The position numbers and the translations under genes are program-made. The notes under the pieces were generated by a model, which was given only the letters and a program-made list of their open reading frames with translations, was not told where the DNA came from and made no database searches. A stretch of 58,163 nt of DNA from an uncultured Woeseiaceae bacterium (GTDB taxonomy: Bacteria > Pseudomonadota > Gammaproteobacteria > Steroidobacterales > Woeseiaceae), in contig CAJQPL010000020.1 of assembly GCA_905480215.1 (NCBI GenBank), positions 1-58,163 of the forward strand, read 5' to 3'. This document shows, in pieces, positions 8,762 to 17,386 of the stretch (position 1 is the first letter of the stretch; each line of letters begins with the position of its first letter).

Positions 8762-10252
8762 TTACTGGGCTGAACTGACGTTCGGATAGAGTTCGTCCAA
8801 TGGCTTCGAGCGCCCATCATCCTGTACAACCCGGCAGTGAAAACGCCGCAATTCTCTGGGTTCCGAAACCCCGCAGGAGTGAGCTATTATGCCAATCTCC
8901 TTACGCATGGTTTCCGAGTAACGCTGCACACGTTTCGCTTTGTCTTCCGGTACCAGACCACGCTGCAGACGCCGACTGTGTGTTGTTATCCCGGTTGGGC
9001 AGGTGTTCTTGTTGCACTGCAGTGCCTGAATGCAGCCCAAGGCCAACATGAAACCGCGAGCCGTGTTGACAAAGTCTGCACCAATACACAATGCGGCGGC
9101 GGCTTCTGAAGGGTTAATCAATTTGCCACTGGCAATAACCCGAATGCGATCACGCAGTCCATGCCGACACAGCATGTCGACGACCAACGGCAGACTTTCC
9201 TTGATCGGCAGTCCTACATGGTCGATAAGACTCATTGGTGCTGCACCTGTGCCACCATCGCCACTGTCTACAGTGATGAAGTCAGGCGCGGACTCTATAC
9301 CGCGCTGATTAATTTCCTCGAACAACTCGTCCAGCCAGCCGTAAGCGCCGATGACAGACTTGAATCCGACCGGTAGACCGCTGACGTCACGAATTCGATT
9401 GAGCGTGTCCAGCAAATCTGCCGCTGAGTTGATTTCAGGATGTCGATTCGGACTGATCGATGCTTCGCCGACTTTGATGCCGCGTATGTCGGCGATCTCT
9501 TTTGTGACCTTTTCCGCCGGCAATATGCCGCCCTTACCCGGTTTCGCACCCTGGCTGAGTTTAAGCTCGATCATCTTGACCTGCTCAATTTCGCCTGCTT
9601 CGCGAAGTTTTTCGTCGCTTAAATTTCCGTCGTTATCACGCGCGCCGTATTTGGCTGTGCCAATTTGAAAGATCAGATCGCCGCCACCTTCGAGATGCCA
9701 TGGTGATATTCCACCCTCACCCGTATTCATCCAATTGCCGGCCATACGCGAGCCATTTGACAGAGCAAGTACCGCAGGTTTCGAAAGTGCCCCAAAACTC
9801 ATCGCCGAGACATTGACGATCGATTTAGCGTAATAGGGTTTCTTGGCGTATGGGCCGATTAGCATCGGCTTTGTCTCGGAAGCATCTTCCTCAAGCTTGG
9901 GGTAGGGACAGTTGACAAATATAGCCGTGCCGGGGCGTGCGAGACTTAGCGTCGAACCGAACGCGACAGTACTGTCGACGCCTTTTGCAGCCTGATATAC
10001 CCATGACCGTTGCGCCCGGTTAAACGGCATCTCTTCGCGATCTTGTGCGAAGAAATATTGTCGAAAAAATTCGCCCATATGTTCGAAAACATATCGGAAC
10101 CGACCGACGACAGGGAAATTTCTGCGAACTGTATGCTTCGTTTGAGTTATGTCGACGATGAACATCACGATGATGGCTAAAATCAACAGGCCAATGGCGA
10201 AAACGAATACCGACGAGAGGGCTTGTACCCAATTAAACGCATAATCAATCAT
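8762..10252 (-). CDS. FMN-binding glutamate synthase-domain protein, membrane-anchored
   Basis: A 496-residue protein with one hydrophobic segment near the N-terminus (~12-33). This is followed by the FMN-binding TIM-barrel domain of glutamate synthase large subunits. Visible marks are VDSGDGGTGAAP, the glycine-rich ASGKLINP strand, and the cysteine cluster CNKNTCPTGI that in glutamate synthase holds a [3Fe-4S] cluster. It has no N-terminal glutaminase domain, so it cannot release ammonia from glutamine by itself; its reaction is unknown. Its ATG overlaps the end of the DoxX gene by four bases (ATGA). This ties it translationally to the DoxX/HvfC/MNIO genes upstream. Family assignment is sure, function is not. 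Confidence 0.88.
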   Translation of the reverse strand: MIDYAFNWVQALSSVFVFAIGLLILAIIVMFIVDITQTKHTVRRNFPVVGRFRYVFEHMGEFFRQYFFAQDREEMPFNRAQRSWVYQAAKGVDSTVAFGSTLSLARPGTAIFVNCPYPKLEEDASETKPMLIGPYAKKPYYAKSIVNVSAMSFGALSKPAVLALSNGSRMAGNWMNTGEGGISPWHLEGGGDLIFQIGTAKYGARDNDGNLSDEKLREAGEIEQVKMIELKLSQGAKPGKGGILPAEKVTKEIADIRGIKVGEASISPNRHPEINSAADLLDTLNRIRDVSGLPVGFKSVIGAYGWLDELFEEINQRGIESAPDFITVDSGDGGTGAAPMSLIDHVGLPIKESLPLVVDMLCRHGLRDRIRVIASGKLINPSEAAAALCIGADFVNTARGFMLALGCIQALQCNKNTCPTGITTHSRRLQRGLVPEDKAKRVQRYSETMRKEIGIIAHSCGVSEPRELRRFHCRVVQDDGRSKPLDELYPNVSSAQ

Positions 10253-10746
10253 GAAAATTTCTTCGCAAGGATGTTATCGAGGCTGATCTTGCCGGCACCG
10301 CTGAATATCAGCGGGAATAACATGGCAATAAACAATAGCGGAACTCGGTAGTTACCAAATCCTTTGTCCGTTATCGCATAGCCTTTCCATAGCTCGGACA
10401 AGCTACTCCAATCGTCAGGCCAGTGAACGCCGGATATAGCAACGATCGAGACGATCACGAGGCTGAATGCCCAGAAGCGTGTAAAAAGACCAAAGAACAG
10501 GCACAGCGCGCCTATCAGTTCGGCCCAGGTGGCCATGAACCAGCTAATCTCCACCGGAACATAGTTGAATGGAAAGATAAAGTTGTCCTGAAATCGTTCA
10601 AACCAGTTTGTACCGTTGAACTTTGTCATGCCAGCGGTCCAGAATTCATAGGCCATAAGCAAGCGGATTGGCAACAAAGCTAGGTAGTCACTCATTGGGT
10701 TCAAGATGTCTATGACCTGATTCTTTAATTGATTTAACTTGTCCAT
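10249..10746 (-). CDS. DoxX-family membrane protein
   Basis: A 165-residue inner-membrane protein with about four hydrophobic segments, matching the DoxX/DoxD-like fold. The conserved RLLMAYEFWTAGMTKF stretch lies at the start of the first membrane segment. DoxX proteins are often found with MNIO (DUF692) enzymes, as HvfD/BufD, and with redox or sulfur genes. Their biochemical role is poorly defined. It sits 11 bases after the HvfC-like gene and overlaps the FMN glutamate synthase-domain gene by four bases. The context suggests a membrane redox or quinone-linked partner for the cluster; this is inference. Confidence 0.85.
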   Translation of the reverse strand: MDKLNQLKNQVIDILNPMSDYLALLPIRLLMAYEFWTAGMTKFNGTNWFERFQDNFIFPFNYVPVEISWFMATWAELIGALCLFFGLFTRFWAFSLVIVSIVAISGVHWPDDWSSLSELWKGYAITDKGFGNYRVPLLFIAMLFPLIFSGAGKISLDNILAKKFS

Positions 10747-10757
10747 TGTTTTCTCCG

Positions 10758-11534
10758 CTACCCAGTTCGGCGTGTGCCAACAAGTATTTGTAGTTGTCTC
10801 ATTTCCTTAAGGGCATCGGCGCCATGTTTTATCAAGGCAACGACATCCGGGTAATTTATTTCTTTCGCCAGCTTACGTAACAAATCTTCGCCACTAACAG
10901 CATTATCATTGTTCTCGATGGCATCGAGTAATGCTGCGGTCACGGCATTGAGTTCGAGGAAGCGAACGATGTCATCATCTTGCCGGTAAACCGCAAGGTA
11001 GACAGGTTGTTGTAGTGCTTCGGTGGGAATAAAGTCGGCAGTGATTCGATGTACAGGGTAGTGATAAGCGAATGCCCATGCCAATTCTGACTTAATCGGA
11101 CAATTACTCAACAGATCGCCATCTGTGTCTACGCCACTAAGATCGTTTTCATTTGTCGATACGCGCAGTGCGAGATCGGCGTATTCGTAGTGCGCGAGTT
11201 CGGTAATGAACGGGAAATCGTCATCAAGTTCGCGGTACTCGCCTTGTAAAAAGGCTAGAAATTCTTCGGGCAACTGCAGAAAGTAGGGCGTCTTGGCACG
11301 GTGCACTTTCATGAAGCCACGTATTGTCGCTTGCCATTGCTGCTTTGATAAAACCGTTTTGATTACCGGGAAGAAGGTGCTGAGGAGGTTGGACAAGTTA
11401 TTAAAGAATAACTTGCGATAGATAGCCATGCGACGATCTTCGATTTCCACAGGTGCAATCGTATTATCCGGGTCACGGATGTGTGCCGCGAACGCATATT
11501 GCTTATCCTGAAAACTGCGATCGTCCTCATCCAT
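10758..11534 (-). CDS. HvfC/BufC-type protein (DUF2063, putative DNA-binding domain)
   Basis: A 258-residue soluble protein of the DUF2063 family, the usual partner of MNIO (DUF692) enzymes. The N-terminal ~95 residues form the conserved helical region (RRMAIYRKLFFNNLSNLL). It was originally labelled DNA-binding by similarity but is now regarded as a recognition partner that brings a precursor peptide to the MNIO enzyme. The C-terminal half is more variable. It overlaps the MNIO gene by eight bases, so the two are probably made together as a complex. No HTH motif convincing enough to claim DNA binding was seen. Confidence 0.85.
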   Translation of the reverse strand: MDEDDRSFQDKQYAFAAHIRDPDNTIAPVEIEDRRMAIYRKLFFNNLSNLLSTFFPVIKTVLSKQQWQATIRGFMKVHRAKTPYFLQLPEEFLAFLQGEYRELDDDFPFITELAHYEYADLALRVSTNENDLSGVDTDGDLLSNCPIKSELAWAFAYHYPVHRITADFIPTEALQQPVYLAVYRQDDDIVRFLELNAVTAALLDAIENNDNAVSGEDLLRKLAKEINYPDVVALIKHGADALKEMRQLQILVGTRRTG

Positions 11535-12381
11535 GTGCAGAACTTAGCGCTTTAGTTTCTTGCTGCAGTTGTTTGATGTGGCGTACTTCGTCCAGCAAAT
11601 CTTCTATTGGTGGAAAGTTGAAGTCGCGCTCGAGTAGCGTTGGAACTGGCCCGAAACGTTCGTAAGCAGCTTGTAGCAAAGCCCAGGATTGTTGGTCCAC
11701 GGCGCTGCCATGGGTATCTATACGCAGATCCGGTGCCTCTACGTGATGGCCGGCAAGATGAAAGTAACGAATTCGCTCGGCAGGCATGGAGTTAAGGAAG
11801 TCGCCAGTATCGTATTCATGATTGATGCTGTTAACCACGATGTTATTGATGTCCAGCATCAAATCGCAGTCTGACTCTTCGAGGACAGCCAGCAGAAATT
11901 CTTTTTCGCTCATCGTCGAATCAGTCGGTGCGTAGTAAGAAACATTTTCAAGCGCTATGCGCTGCTGCAGAATATCCTGTACACGCCGCACACGACCGGC
12001 CACGTAGCGAACAGCCTCTGCGGTGAAGGGAATCGGCATCAAGTCGTAGAGATGACCATCATCGCCACAGTAGCTCAAGTGTTCCGAGTACAGGCGAATG
12101 TTGTGCTCCGACATGAAATCCTTGATGTCGCGAACCAACTGCTCGTCCAATGGTGCGGGGGAGCCGATTGACAATGACAAGCCGTGGATCAGGAACGGAT
12201 AACGTTCGGTAAAAAAGCGTAGCTTCTTGCCGAGCGCGCCGCCCACATGAATCCAGTTCTCGGGCGCAACCTCCATGAAATCGACTTCTTCCGGCGGCTC
12301 ATCCATAAGCTTATTCACCAGAGCACGCCGTAGGCCAAGGCCTGCGCCCTGTACTGGATACTGTGAATGTGAATCGCTCAT
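11527..12381 (-). CDS. MNIO family (DUF692) iron-dependent peptide-modifying enzyme
   Basis: TIM-barrel enzyme of the multinuclear non-heme iron oxidative family (HvfB/BufB/MbnB relatives). These modify cysteine residues of small peptides, giving copper- or metal-binding products. The family landmarks are present in order: GAGLGLR near the start, EVAPENW, LYSEHLSYCG, ALENVSYY, LMLDINNIVVNS, YFHLAGH, DTHGSAV and LLERDFNFPP. These supply the His, Asp and Glu ligands of the iron site. The frame opens at 12417, but ATG 12381 is chosen: it has AGGA upstream and yields 284 residues, the normal size. No small cysteine-rich precursor gene sits next to it, which is unusual for bufferin-type operons. 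Confidence 0.92.
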   Translation of the reverse strand: MSDSHSQYPVQGAGLGLRRALVNKLMDEPPEEVDFMEVAPENWIHVGGALGKKLRFFTERYPFLIHGLSLSIGSPAPLDEQLVRDIKDFMSEHNIRLYSEHLSYCGDDGHLYDLMPIPFTAEAVRYVAGRVRRVQDILQQRIALENVSYYAPTDSTMSEKEFLLAVLEESDCDLMLDINNIVVNSINHEYDTGDFLNSMPAERIRYFHLAGHHVEAPDLRIDTHGSAVDQQSWALLQAAYERFGPVPTLLERDFNFPPIEDLLDEVRHIKQLQQETKALSSAHG

Positions 12382-12439
12382 AATCGTCCTGTTCCGAGTT
12401 ATCAGAGAGACCTGCAAAGTGCTTTTTTTATTACAAGAC

Positions 12440-12865
12440 TTAGAGAGTTAGGTGTTGCAGACGCTCCAGGTATTTTTTTTCGTCAGGGGCGCTATTTTGA
12501 CTTTGCGCCTCCCATAGAGTTTCTGCAAGGCAATCAATCATTTGATGTTCTGCGGCATGCGGGTCGCCCACTTTGTTGCTTAGAGTTGTGAATACGCTGC
12601 GTATACCGGCCGGGCGATTAGTTGAAACCTGCTCACGGATTCCAAGATGCAGGCCCATGTGCAGAAACGGATTGCTTTGCCCGCCCTCCGGTGTGTAATC
12701 CTTGCCGAGGTCATCGCCAGAGACTTCAGCATGGTATTCGGGGTGCCATTCGACAACCGCGACAATCTGCGACTCCAATGGTGTGAGTGGACGAGCATCG
12801 CAGGATTTCGACCAGGCGTCCTGGTACATCTGGCGGAGTTCGTCTCTGTCCTGTCCAAAGATCAT
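12440..12865 (-). CDS. DUF1841 family protein
   Basis: A 141-residue soluble protein of unknown function, recognised as the DUF1841 family of beta- and gammaproteobacteria. Recognition rests on the N-terminal MIFGQDRDELRQMY and the central NPFLHMGLHLGIREQ. The family often lies next to nth, and here its ATG overlaps the nth stop by four bases, so it belongs to the rnf-nth transcript. No catalytic motif or membrane segment is visible. A gap of 58 bases separates it from the MNIO gene that follows. It could mark the end of the rnf-nth operon, although no clear terminator is there. Confidence 0.85.
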   Translation of the reverse strand: MIFGQDRDELRQMYQDAWSKSCDARPLTPLESQIVAVVEWHPEYHAEVSGDDLGKDYTPEGGQSNPFLHMGLHLGIREQVSTNRPAGIRSVFTTLSNKVGDPHAAEHQMIDCLAETLWEAQSQNSAPDEKKYLERLQHLTL

Positions 12866-13497
12866 GCGCTTACCTTTTTCGTAAATTCACACCACTCAAT
12901 TATCGGACACTCGAAGCACAGCGGTTTCCTGGCCTTACACACATATCGTCCGTGCAGTATGAGCCAGTGATGTGCGTCGAGCTTAAACTCATCAGGCGTC
13001 ATTTTGAGCAAGCGCTTTTCAACCTCGAGTGGCGTTTTGCCTTTCGCAAGGCCCGTCCGGTTCGAGACGCGAAAAATATGCGTATCGACAGCAATGGTAG
13101 GCTCACCAAACGCGGTATTCAAAATGACATTTGCAGTTTTTCTGCCAACTCCCGGCAGGGCTTCGAGTGCTTCCCGAGTGTTCGGGACGACGCCATCGTG
13201 CTGCTCAATCAGGATGCGACAGGTCTTGATAATATTTTCAGCTTTGCTGTTATACAAGCCGATCGTCCGGATGTATTGCTTCAGGCCGCTAACGCCGAGC
13301 TTTAAAATCGCGGCAGGTGTATTGGCAACCGGATATAACTTATCGGTCGCCTTGTTGACGCCAATGTCCGTCGCCTGTGCAGATAGAATCACAGCGATGA
13401 GCAGTTCAAAGTTACTCGCATAATTGAGTTCGGTTGTTGGTGCGGGCATTTTGTCGCGAAGTACCCGGTAAATTGCTGTGCGTTTTTCCCTATTCAT
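12862..13497 (-). CDS. nth: Endonuclease III, DNA glycosylase/AP lyase
   Basis: Base-excision repair enzyme removing oxidised pyrimidines and nicking the abasic site. The helix-hairpin-helix LPGVGRKTANV includes the catalytic Lys120, and Asp138 (VDTH) is the second catalytic residue. The [4Fe-4S] cluster cysteines are Cys187, 194, 197 and 203, in the exact C-x6-C-x2-C-x5-C spacing of the family. The length of 211 residues matches E. coli Nth. It follows rnfE by eight bases, reproducing the common rnfABCDGE-nth order, and overlaps the DUF1841 gene by four bases. Confidence 0.97.
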   Translation of the reverse strand: MNREKRTAIYRVLRDKMPAPTTELNYASNFELLIAVILSAQATDIGVNKATDKLYPVANTPAAILKLGVSGLKQYIRTIGLYNSKAENIIKTCRILIEQHDGVVPNTREALEALPGVGRKTANVILNTAFGEPTIAVDTHIFRVSNRTGLAKGKTPLEVEKRLLKMTPDEFKLDAHHWLILHGRYVCKARKPLCFECPIIEWCEFTKKVSA

Positions 13498-13505
13498 TGC
13501 AAGCT

Positions 13506-14177
13506 CTAACGATCCAGTCGGCGCGCAAGTCGGGAAGTGGGTGCATTGACGTTATACCTGCGCCGGTCAATCGCGTTTTTTGCCGCTATTGCCAGAGCGA
13601 GGCAAAAGAAAGCGCCGGGTGGCAAGAGCATCAATAACCAACCTTGATCAACGAAAACAATGCCGCGCACGGGTTCGCCGCCGAGCAACATGTCCATGCG
13701 CGAAAATAGACTTCCCTGGCCAATAATTTCGCGAAATGCGCCAATTGCCATCAACAGTAGCGCAAATCCCAGGCCCATTGTCAGCCCGTCGATAATGCTC
13801 GCGCCTACCGGGTTTCGTGACGCGAATACCTCGGCTCTGGCGACAATCGCACAGTTGGTGACAATCAGCGGAATGAATATTCCCAGCGTTCGATCGAGTT
13901 CCGGGAACCACGCCTTGAAAACCAACTCGGTGCAGGTCACCAGGCTGGCGATGATGACGACATATATCGGTACGCGAATCTCAGTCTGAATCCAACGTCG
14001 AGTTGCGGACACTAAAGCGTTCGAGGCCACAAGGACACCAAGGGTTGCGAGACCGAGTCCAAGCCCGTTGACGAAGCTCGCTGTGACGGCGAGCAGCGGG
14101 CAAAGCCCAAGAAGCTGTACCAGACCCGGATTATCTCTCCACAAACCATTCTTGAATCGTTCTGCCAGGTCAGACAT
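13506..14177 (-). CDS. rnfE: Rnf complex subunit E (membrane)
   Basis: Integral membrane subunit of the Rnf/Rsx ion-translocating ferredoxin:NAD+ oxidoreductase, homologous to RnfA and NqrD, with about six membrane segments. The start (FKNGLWRDNPGLVQLLGLCPLLAV) and the LIVTNCA membrane motif are characteristic; a conserved cysteine lies in each. With RnfA it holds an iron-sulfur centre between the subunits in the membrane. The length of 223 is typical. Its ATG shares one base with the rnfG stop codon. Confidence 0.95.
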   Translation of the reverse strand: MSDLAERFKNGLWRDNPGLVQLLGLCPLLAVTASFVNGLGLGLATLGVLVASNALVSATRRWIQTEIRVPIYVVIIASLVTCTELVFKAWFPELDRTLGIFIPLIVTNCAIVARAEVFASRNPVGASIIDGLTMGLGFALLLMAIGAFREIIGQGSLFSRMDMLLGGEPVRGIVFVDQGWLLMLLPPGAFFCLALAIAAKNAIDRRRYNVNAPTSRLARRLDR

Positions 14178-14809
14178 CAGCTGGCATCCTCGCTGGCTGC
14201 GGCAAAGATGGCGTCGCGGTTTGCACTAAAATAGATAAGAGTTTCCTTGATCGCCTTTATGACTGCGCGCGGCGTCACGGAGGCACCGGTAAGTTGATCA
14301 AAGTCGCCGCCATCACGCTTGATGGCCCACTGTGCAACGTCCGGATCACTCAGCGAATGACCATCGAACTGCAGGACCCAATCGGACTTCAAGATATCTA
14401 TTCGATCGCCGAGTCCTGGCGTTTCTCGATGCTCGATGACGCGCACGCCGGAAACCTTGCCATCCATTGCAATTCCGACCAGCATTCGAATGGGCCCGGC
14501 GTAACCGTCCCTGGCTGTAATATCAAACAATGCGGCCACCGGCATATCGCCAGCATAAACGCGATAAACAACCACGGCATCTGTTCCCGGCAGGCCATGC
14601 GGCGGAGGGATTGTGAGCACCGATTCGGTCACCGGGCTATCGAAAAACAAACCGGCGAGAGCCGGTTGCAAGCTCCGTTCAAGCCAAAGCTTCTTGTTCA
14701 ATTCAATGCGTTCGGCCGTAAGTTGCCAAGTCAATGCGACCAGCGCCGTGCACACGGCAGCGATGCTGCCCAGAGTAACGCCACTTTTCCAAATAGGACG
14801 ATCACTCAT
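14177..14809 (-). CDS. rnfG: Rnf complex subunit G, covalent FMN-binding
   Basis: Periplasm-facing subunit with one N-terminal membrane helix and an FMN-binding domain. The flavinylation site fits the pattern D-x-x-(S/T)-G-A-(S/T). In this protein it reads DQLTGAS, with Ser177 (counted from ATG 14809) where most RnfG proteins have Thr. ApbE-type transferases can use Ser in some proteins, so the site may still work. The open frame reaches 14827; ATG 14809 is preferred because it shortens the overlap with rnfD to eight bases and starts just before the membrane helix. Confidence 0.94.
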   Translation of the reverse strand: MSDRPIWKSGVTLGSIAAVCTALVALTWQLTAERIELNKKLWLERSLQPALAGLFFDSPVTESVLTIPPPHGLPGTDAVVVYRVYAGDMPVAALFDITARDGYAGPIRMLVGIAMDGKVSGVRVIEHRETPGLGDRIDILKSDWVLQFDGHSLSDPDVAQWAIKRDGGDFDQLTGASVTPRAVIKAIKETLIYFSANRDAIFAAASEDAS

Positions 14810-15866
14810 TGCCAGCATCCTGAGCATCGCTACGACGATGTCCGACGATATGTGGGCGCGTCAGATAGTCGATTGCCGGAACCGCCATATTCATGATCAA
14901 AACCGCAAATGCGACGCCATCTGCATAGCTGCCGTACTTGCGAATGAAAAAGATCAAAAAGCCTATACCCAAGCCATAAATTATCCGACCCTTGGGACTG
15001 GTAGCGGCTGAAACCGGATCTGTGGCGATAAAGAATGCGCACAAAATCGTGCCGCCACCGAAGAGATGAAAGCCGGGACTCGCGTTAGTGCCCTGTTCAA
15101 TAAAATACATGATTGTGGTGGGAACGAAGACACCGATGCCGATAGCCACGGGTATTTGCCAGCGGATGATTTTCTTGATCAGTAACCAGAGGCCGCCTAG
15201 GGCCAGAAAGTTGCCGATCCATTCCCAGCCACGGCCGCCAAAGTCGCCCATTATCGGGATGGCACGAATTTCGGCTACGGTACGCGCATTGTTGAGGCCT
15301 GACTTCATCACATCCAGCGGTGTAGCACGGCTAATGGCGTCAAATGAGATAGCGTCTGGCAAATTTCCCGTTAAGGTGAATTGCAAGGTCTGCAAAATGC
15401 TTAATGTCTGGTAATCGAGGTCGCCCATGCGCGGCGCGACCCAAAGGTTCAGATGCATCGGAAACGCAACCAAAATAACAACATAGCCAGCCATAGCAGG
15501 ATTGAAGATGTTGAAGCCCAACCCGCCATAGAGATGCTTGGCAACAATAATTGCGAATAGGGCACCGGTCGCAGTGACCCACCATGGCGTTAACGAAGGT
15601 AGTGCAAACGCCAGCAGGGCCGCGGTTACCAGGGCGCTAAAGTCGCGCAGCCCGGTTTCTGGCTTACGGTTTCGAAGGCTCAGCATGAATACTTCGCCAC
15701 CCGCTGCGAAGACGGCGGCCACCAGGAAATTGAATATAAGGCCAGGTCCGAAATACCATACGTGTGCGATGGCTGCGGGTATCAATGCTGCGAGAACTTG
15801 CAACATTAGCGACGACACACTGACTTGCGGTGTCAGGAATGGTGCTTCCCTGCGTTCGAACTCCAT
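14802..15866 (-). CDS. rnfD: Rnf complex subunit D, covalent FMN-binding (membrane)
   Basis: Membrane subunit of 354 residues, homologous to NqrB, with about eight to nine hydrophobic segments. It carries a covalently bound FMN. The predicted attachment segment is DAISRATPLD, with Thr182 as acceptor and an Arg where the common motif has Gly. A conserved FNPAMAGY motif lies near residue 121. Its ATG shares one base with the rnfC stop (TAATG). It forms the membrane electron path with RnfG, A and E. Confidence 0.95.
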   Translation of the reverse strand: MEFERREAPFLTPQVSVSSLMLQVLAALIPAAIAHVWYFGPGLIFNFLVAAVFAAGGEVFMLSLRNRKPETGLRDFSALVTAALLAFALPSLTPWWVTATGALFAIIVAKHLYGGLGFNIFNPAMAGYVVILVAFPMHLNLWVAPRMGDLDYQTLSILQTLQFTLTGNLPDAISFDAISRATPLDVMKSGLNNARTVAEIRAIPIMGDFGGRGWEWIGNFLALGGLWLLIKKIIRWQIPVAIGIGVFVPTTIMYFIEQGTNASPGFHLFGGGTILCAFFIATDPVSAATSPKGRIIYGLGIGFLIFFIRKYGSYADGVAFAVLIMNMAVPAIDYLTRPHIVGHRRSDAQDAGNE

Positions 15867-17386
15867 TACTTGTCGTCCTCCGCTTTTTGTTTCTTGCGCT
15901 TTAGAATCTCTGCGATCGCTGCTGGTCCGGCAGATTTTGCGGTGACCTTTTGTTGCGCGAGTTCTGCATCGCGTTCCTTCTGATCTTGTTGCAATCGATC
16001 GTTTCGCGCCTCATAGCGTTGGCGTGCGCGAGCAGCACGTGCTTTTTCATCCGCCAATTCGCGAATACGCCCCTTCGCGACTCGGAAGTCGGCGGTGAGC
16101 GGTATATGACTAGGGCAGACAACGTCGCAGCAACCGCATTCGATGCAGTCCATAAGGCCGAAATCACGGAGCTTTGCCTCATTGTCGGCACAGGCATACC
16201 AAAATAGCTGCTGTGGCAGAAGTTGCACCGGACACACTGACGCACAGTCGCCGCAGCGTATACAGGGTAGTTCTGGGCTGATTGACGGCGCCTGTGAAGA
16301 GACCAGAACGCAATTGGTTGCTTTCACGACCGGGACTCGATCAGTAGTCACTGATTTGCCTGTCATTGGGCCGCCAATAATCAGTTGCTGTGCGTGTTCG
16401 GTATAGCCGCCAGTGAACTCAATAATGTCAGCGACTGTAGTGCCCAGTCTGGCGCGAACGTTGACGGGATTCTTGACCCCATCACCCGTGATGGTTGTTA
16501 CCCTGGAAATAAGCGCTTCACCGTCGATGATCCAGTCGTGGATTGCCGCCGCTGTGCCAACATTTTGTACCAGGCAACCGATATCGGATGGCAAGCCACC
16601 ACTAGGCACTTCACGATTGGTAACAAGTTGAACAAGCTGGTCTTCACCGCCTGACGGATAAATTGTAGGTACTTGCTTGAGAACGATTCGCTCGTCGTTG
16701 ATGCGACCGAGTACCTCGCCTAAACACCGTATTGCCTCCGGTTTGTCGCTTTCGACGGCGATAAAACAGACCTCGATTTGCAATGCGTGCATCAGAATTT
16801 GCGCGCCACTTATAATTTCAGCGGGGCGGTCTCGCATCAGCATGTCGTCGCAGCTGATATACGATTCGCATTCAACACCATTCAATATGAGGTGATTGAT
16901 ATCGGTCGTCCGCGCTTGCATTAGTTTCTGTGCAGTGGGGAAAACGGCGCCGCCCAGGCCGACTATGCCACCCAGAATGATTTTCTCGAGCAGTTGTTTG
17001 GGCTGCAGCGATGTAAAGTTCTGCGCTGCGTCACGCGGCTGTATCGCTTCGTCCTTACCGTCGCATTCGATAACGACGCACGGTGCGTTGTCACCGAGGC
17101 GTCGCGATACCGGTAACGACTCAATGGCAATAACAGTACCTGACGATGATGCATGGATTACGGCACCGAGCGTGCCATCGGGCTCAGCAATTAGCTGTCC
17201 TTTCAGGACTCTCTCACCAATGCTGACAATGGGTTGCGCGGGATCACCGACGTGCTGCGTAATTGGCAGGATTAGCTGAGCAGGTATTGGCACTTCTTGA
17301 ATAGCCTGTTGCGTCGACATTTGCTTGTTCGCAGTTAAACGCAGTCCACCGTGCAAGGTGCCCAGATCATAGGTAGGCGCACTCAT
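15866..17386 (-). CDS. rnfC: Rnf complex subunit C, NADH/FMN and 2x[4Fe-4S]
   Basis: Cytoplasmic subunit that exchanges electrons with NAD(H). It has an N-terminal RnfC domain with a lipoyl-like fold and the FMN/NADH-binding centre (GGIVGLGGAVFPT). Two [4Fe-4S] motifs follow: CIRCGDCASVCP, then CIECGCCDVVCP. The Lys/Gln/Ala-rich tail (~435-506) is a short version of the variable C-terminal extension seen in gammaproteobacterial RnfC. The frame opens at 17410, but ATG 17386 overlaps the rnfB stop by four bases (ATGA) and gives the conserved MSAPTYDLGTLHGG start, so it is preferred. Confidence 0.95.
   Translation of the reverse strand: MSAPTYDLGTLHGGLRLTANKQMSTQQAIQEVPIPAQLILPITQHVGDPAQPIVSIGERVLKGQLIAEPDGTLGAVIHASSSGTVIAIESLPVSRRLGDNAPCVVIECDGKDEAIQPRDAAQNFTSLQPKQLLEKIILGGIVGLGGAVFPTAQKLMQARTTDINHLILNGVECESYISCDDMLMRDRPAEIISGAQILMHALQIEVCFIAVESDKPEAIRCLGEVLGRINDERIVLKQVPTIYPSGGEDQLVQLVTNREVPSGGLPSDIGCLVQNVGTAAAIHDWIIDGEALISRVTTITGDGVKNPVNVRARLGTTVADIIEFTGGYTEHAQQLIIGGPMTGKSVTTDRVPVVKATNCVLVSSQAPSISPELPCIRCGDCASVCPVQLLPQQLFWYACADNEAKLRDFGLMDCIECGCCDVVCPSHIPLTADFRVAKGRIRELADEKARAARARQRYEARNDRLQQDQKERDAELAQQKVTAKSAGPAAIAEILKRKKQKAEDDK

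Noticed and set aside
14294-14896. Plus-strand frame (200 codons) across rnfG and rnfD
   Set aside because: Antisense to two conserved genes and crossing their boundary; His/Arg-rich with no family likeness.
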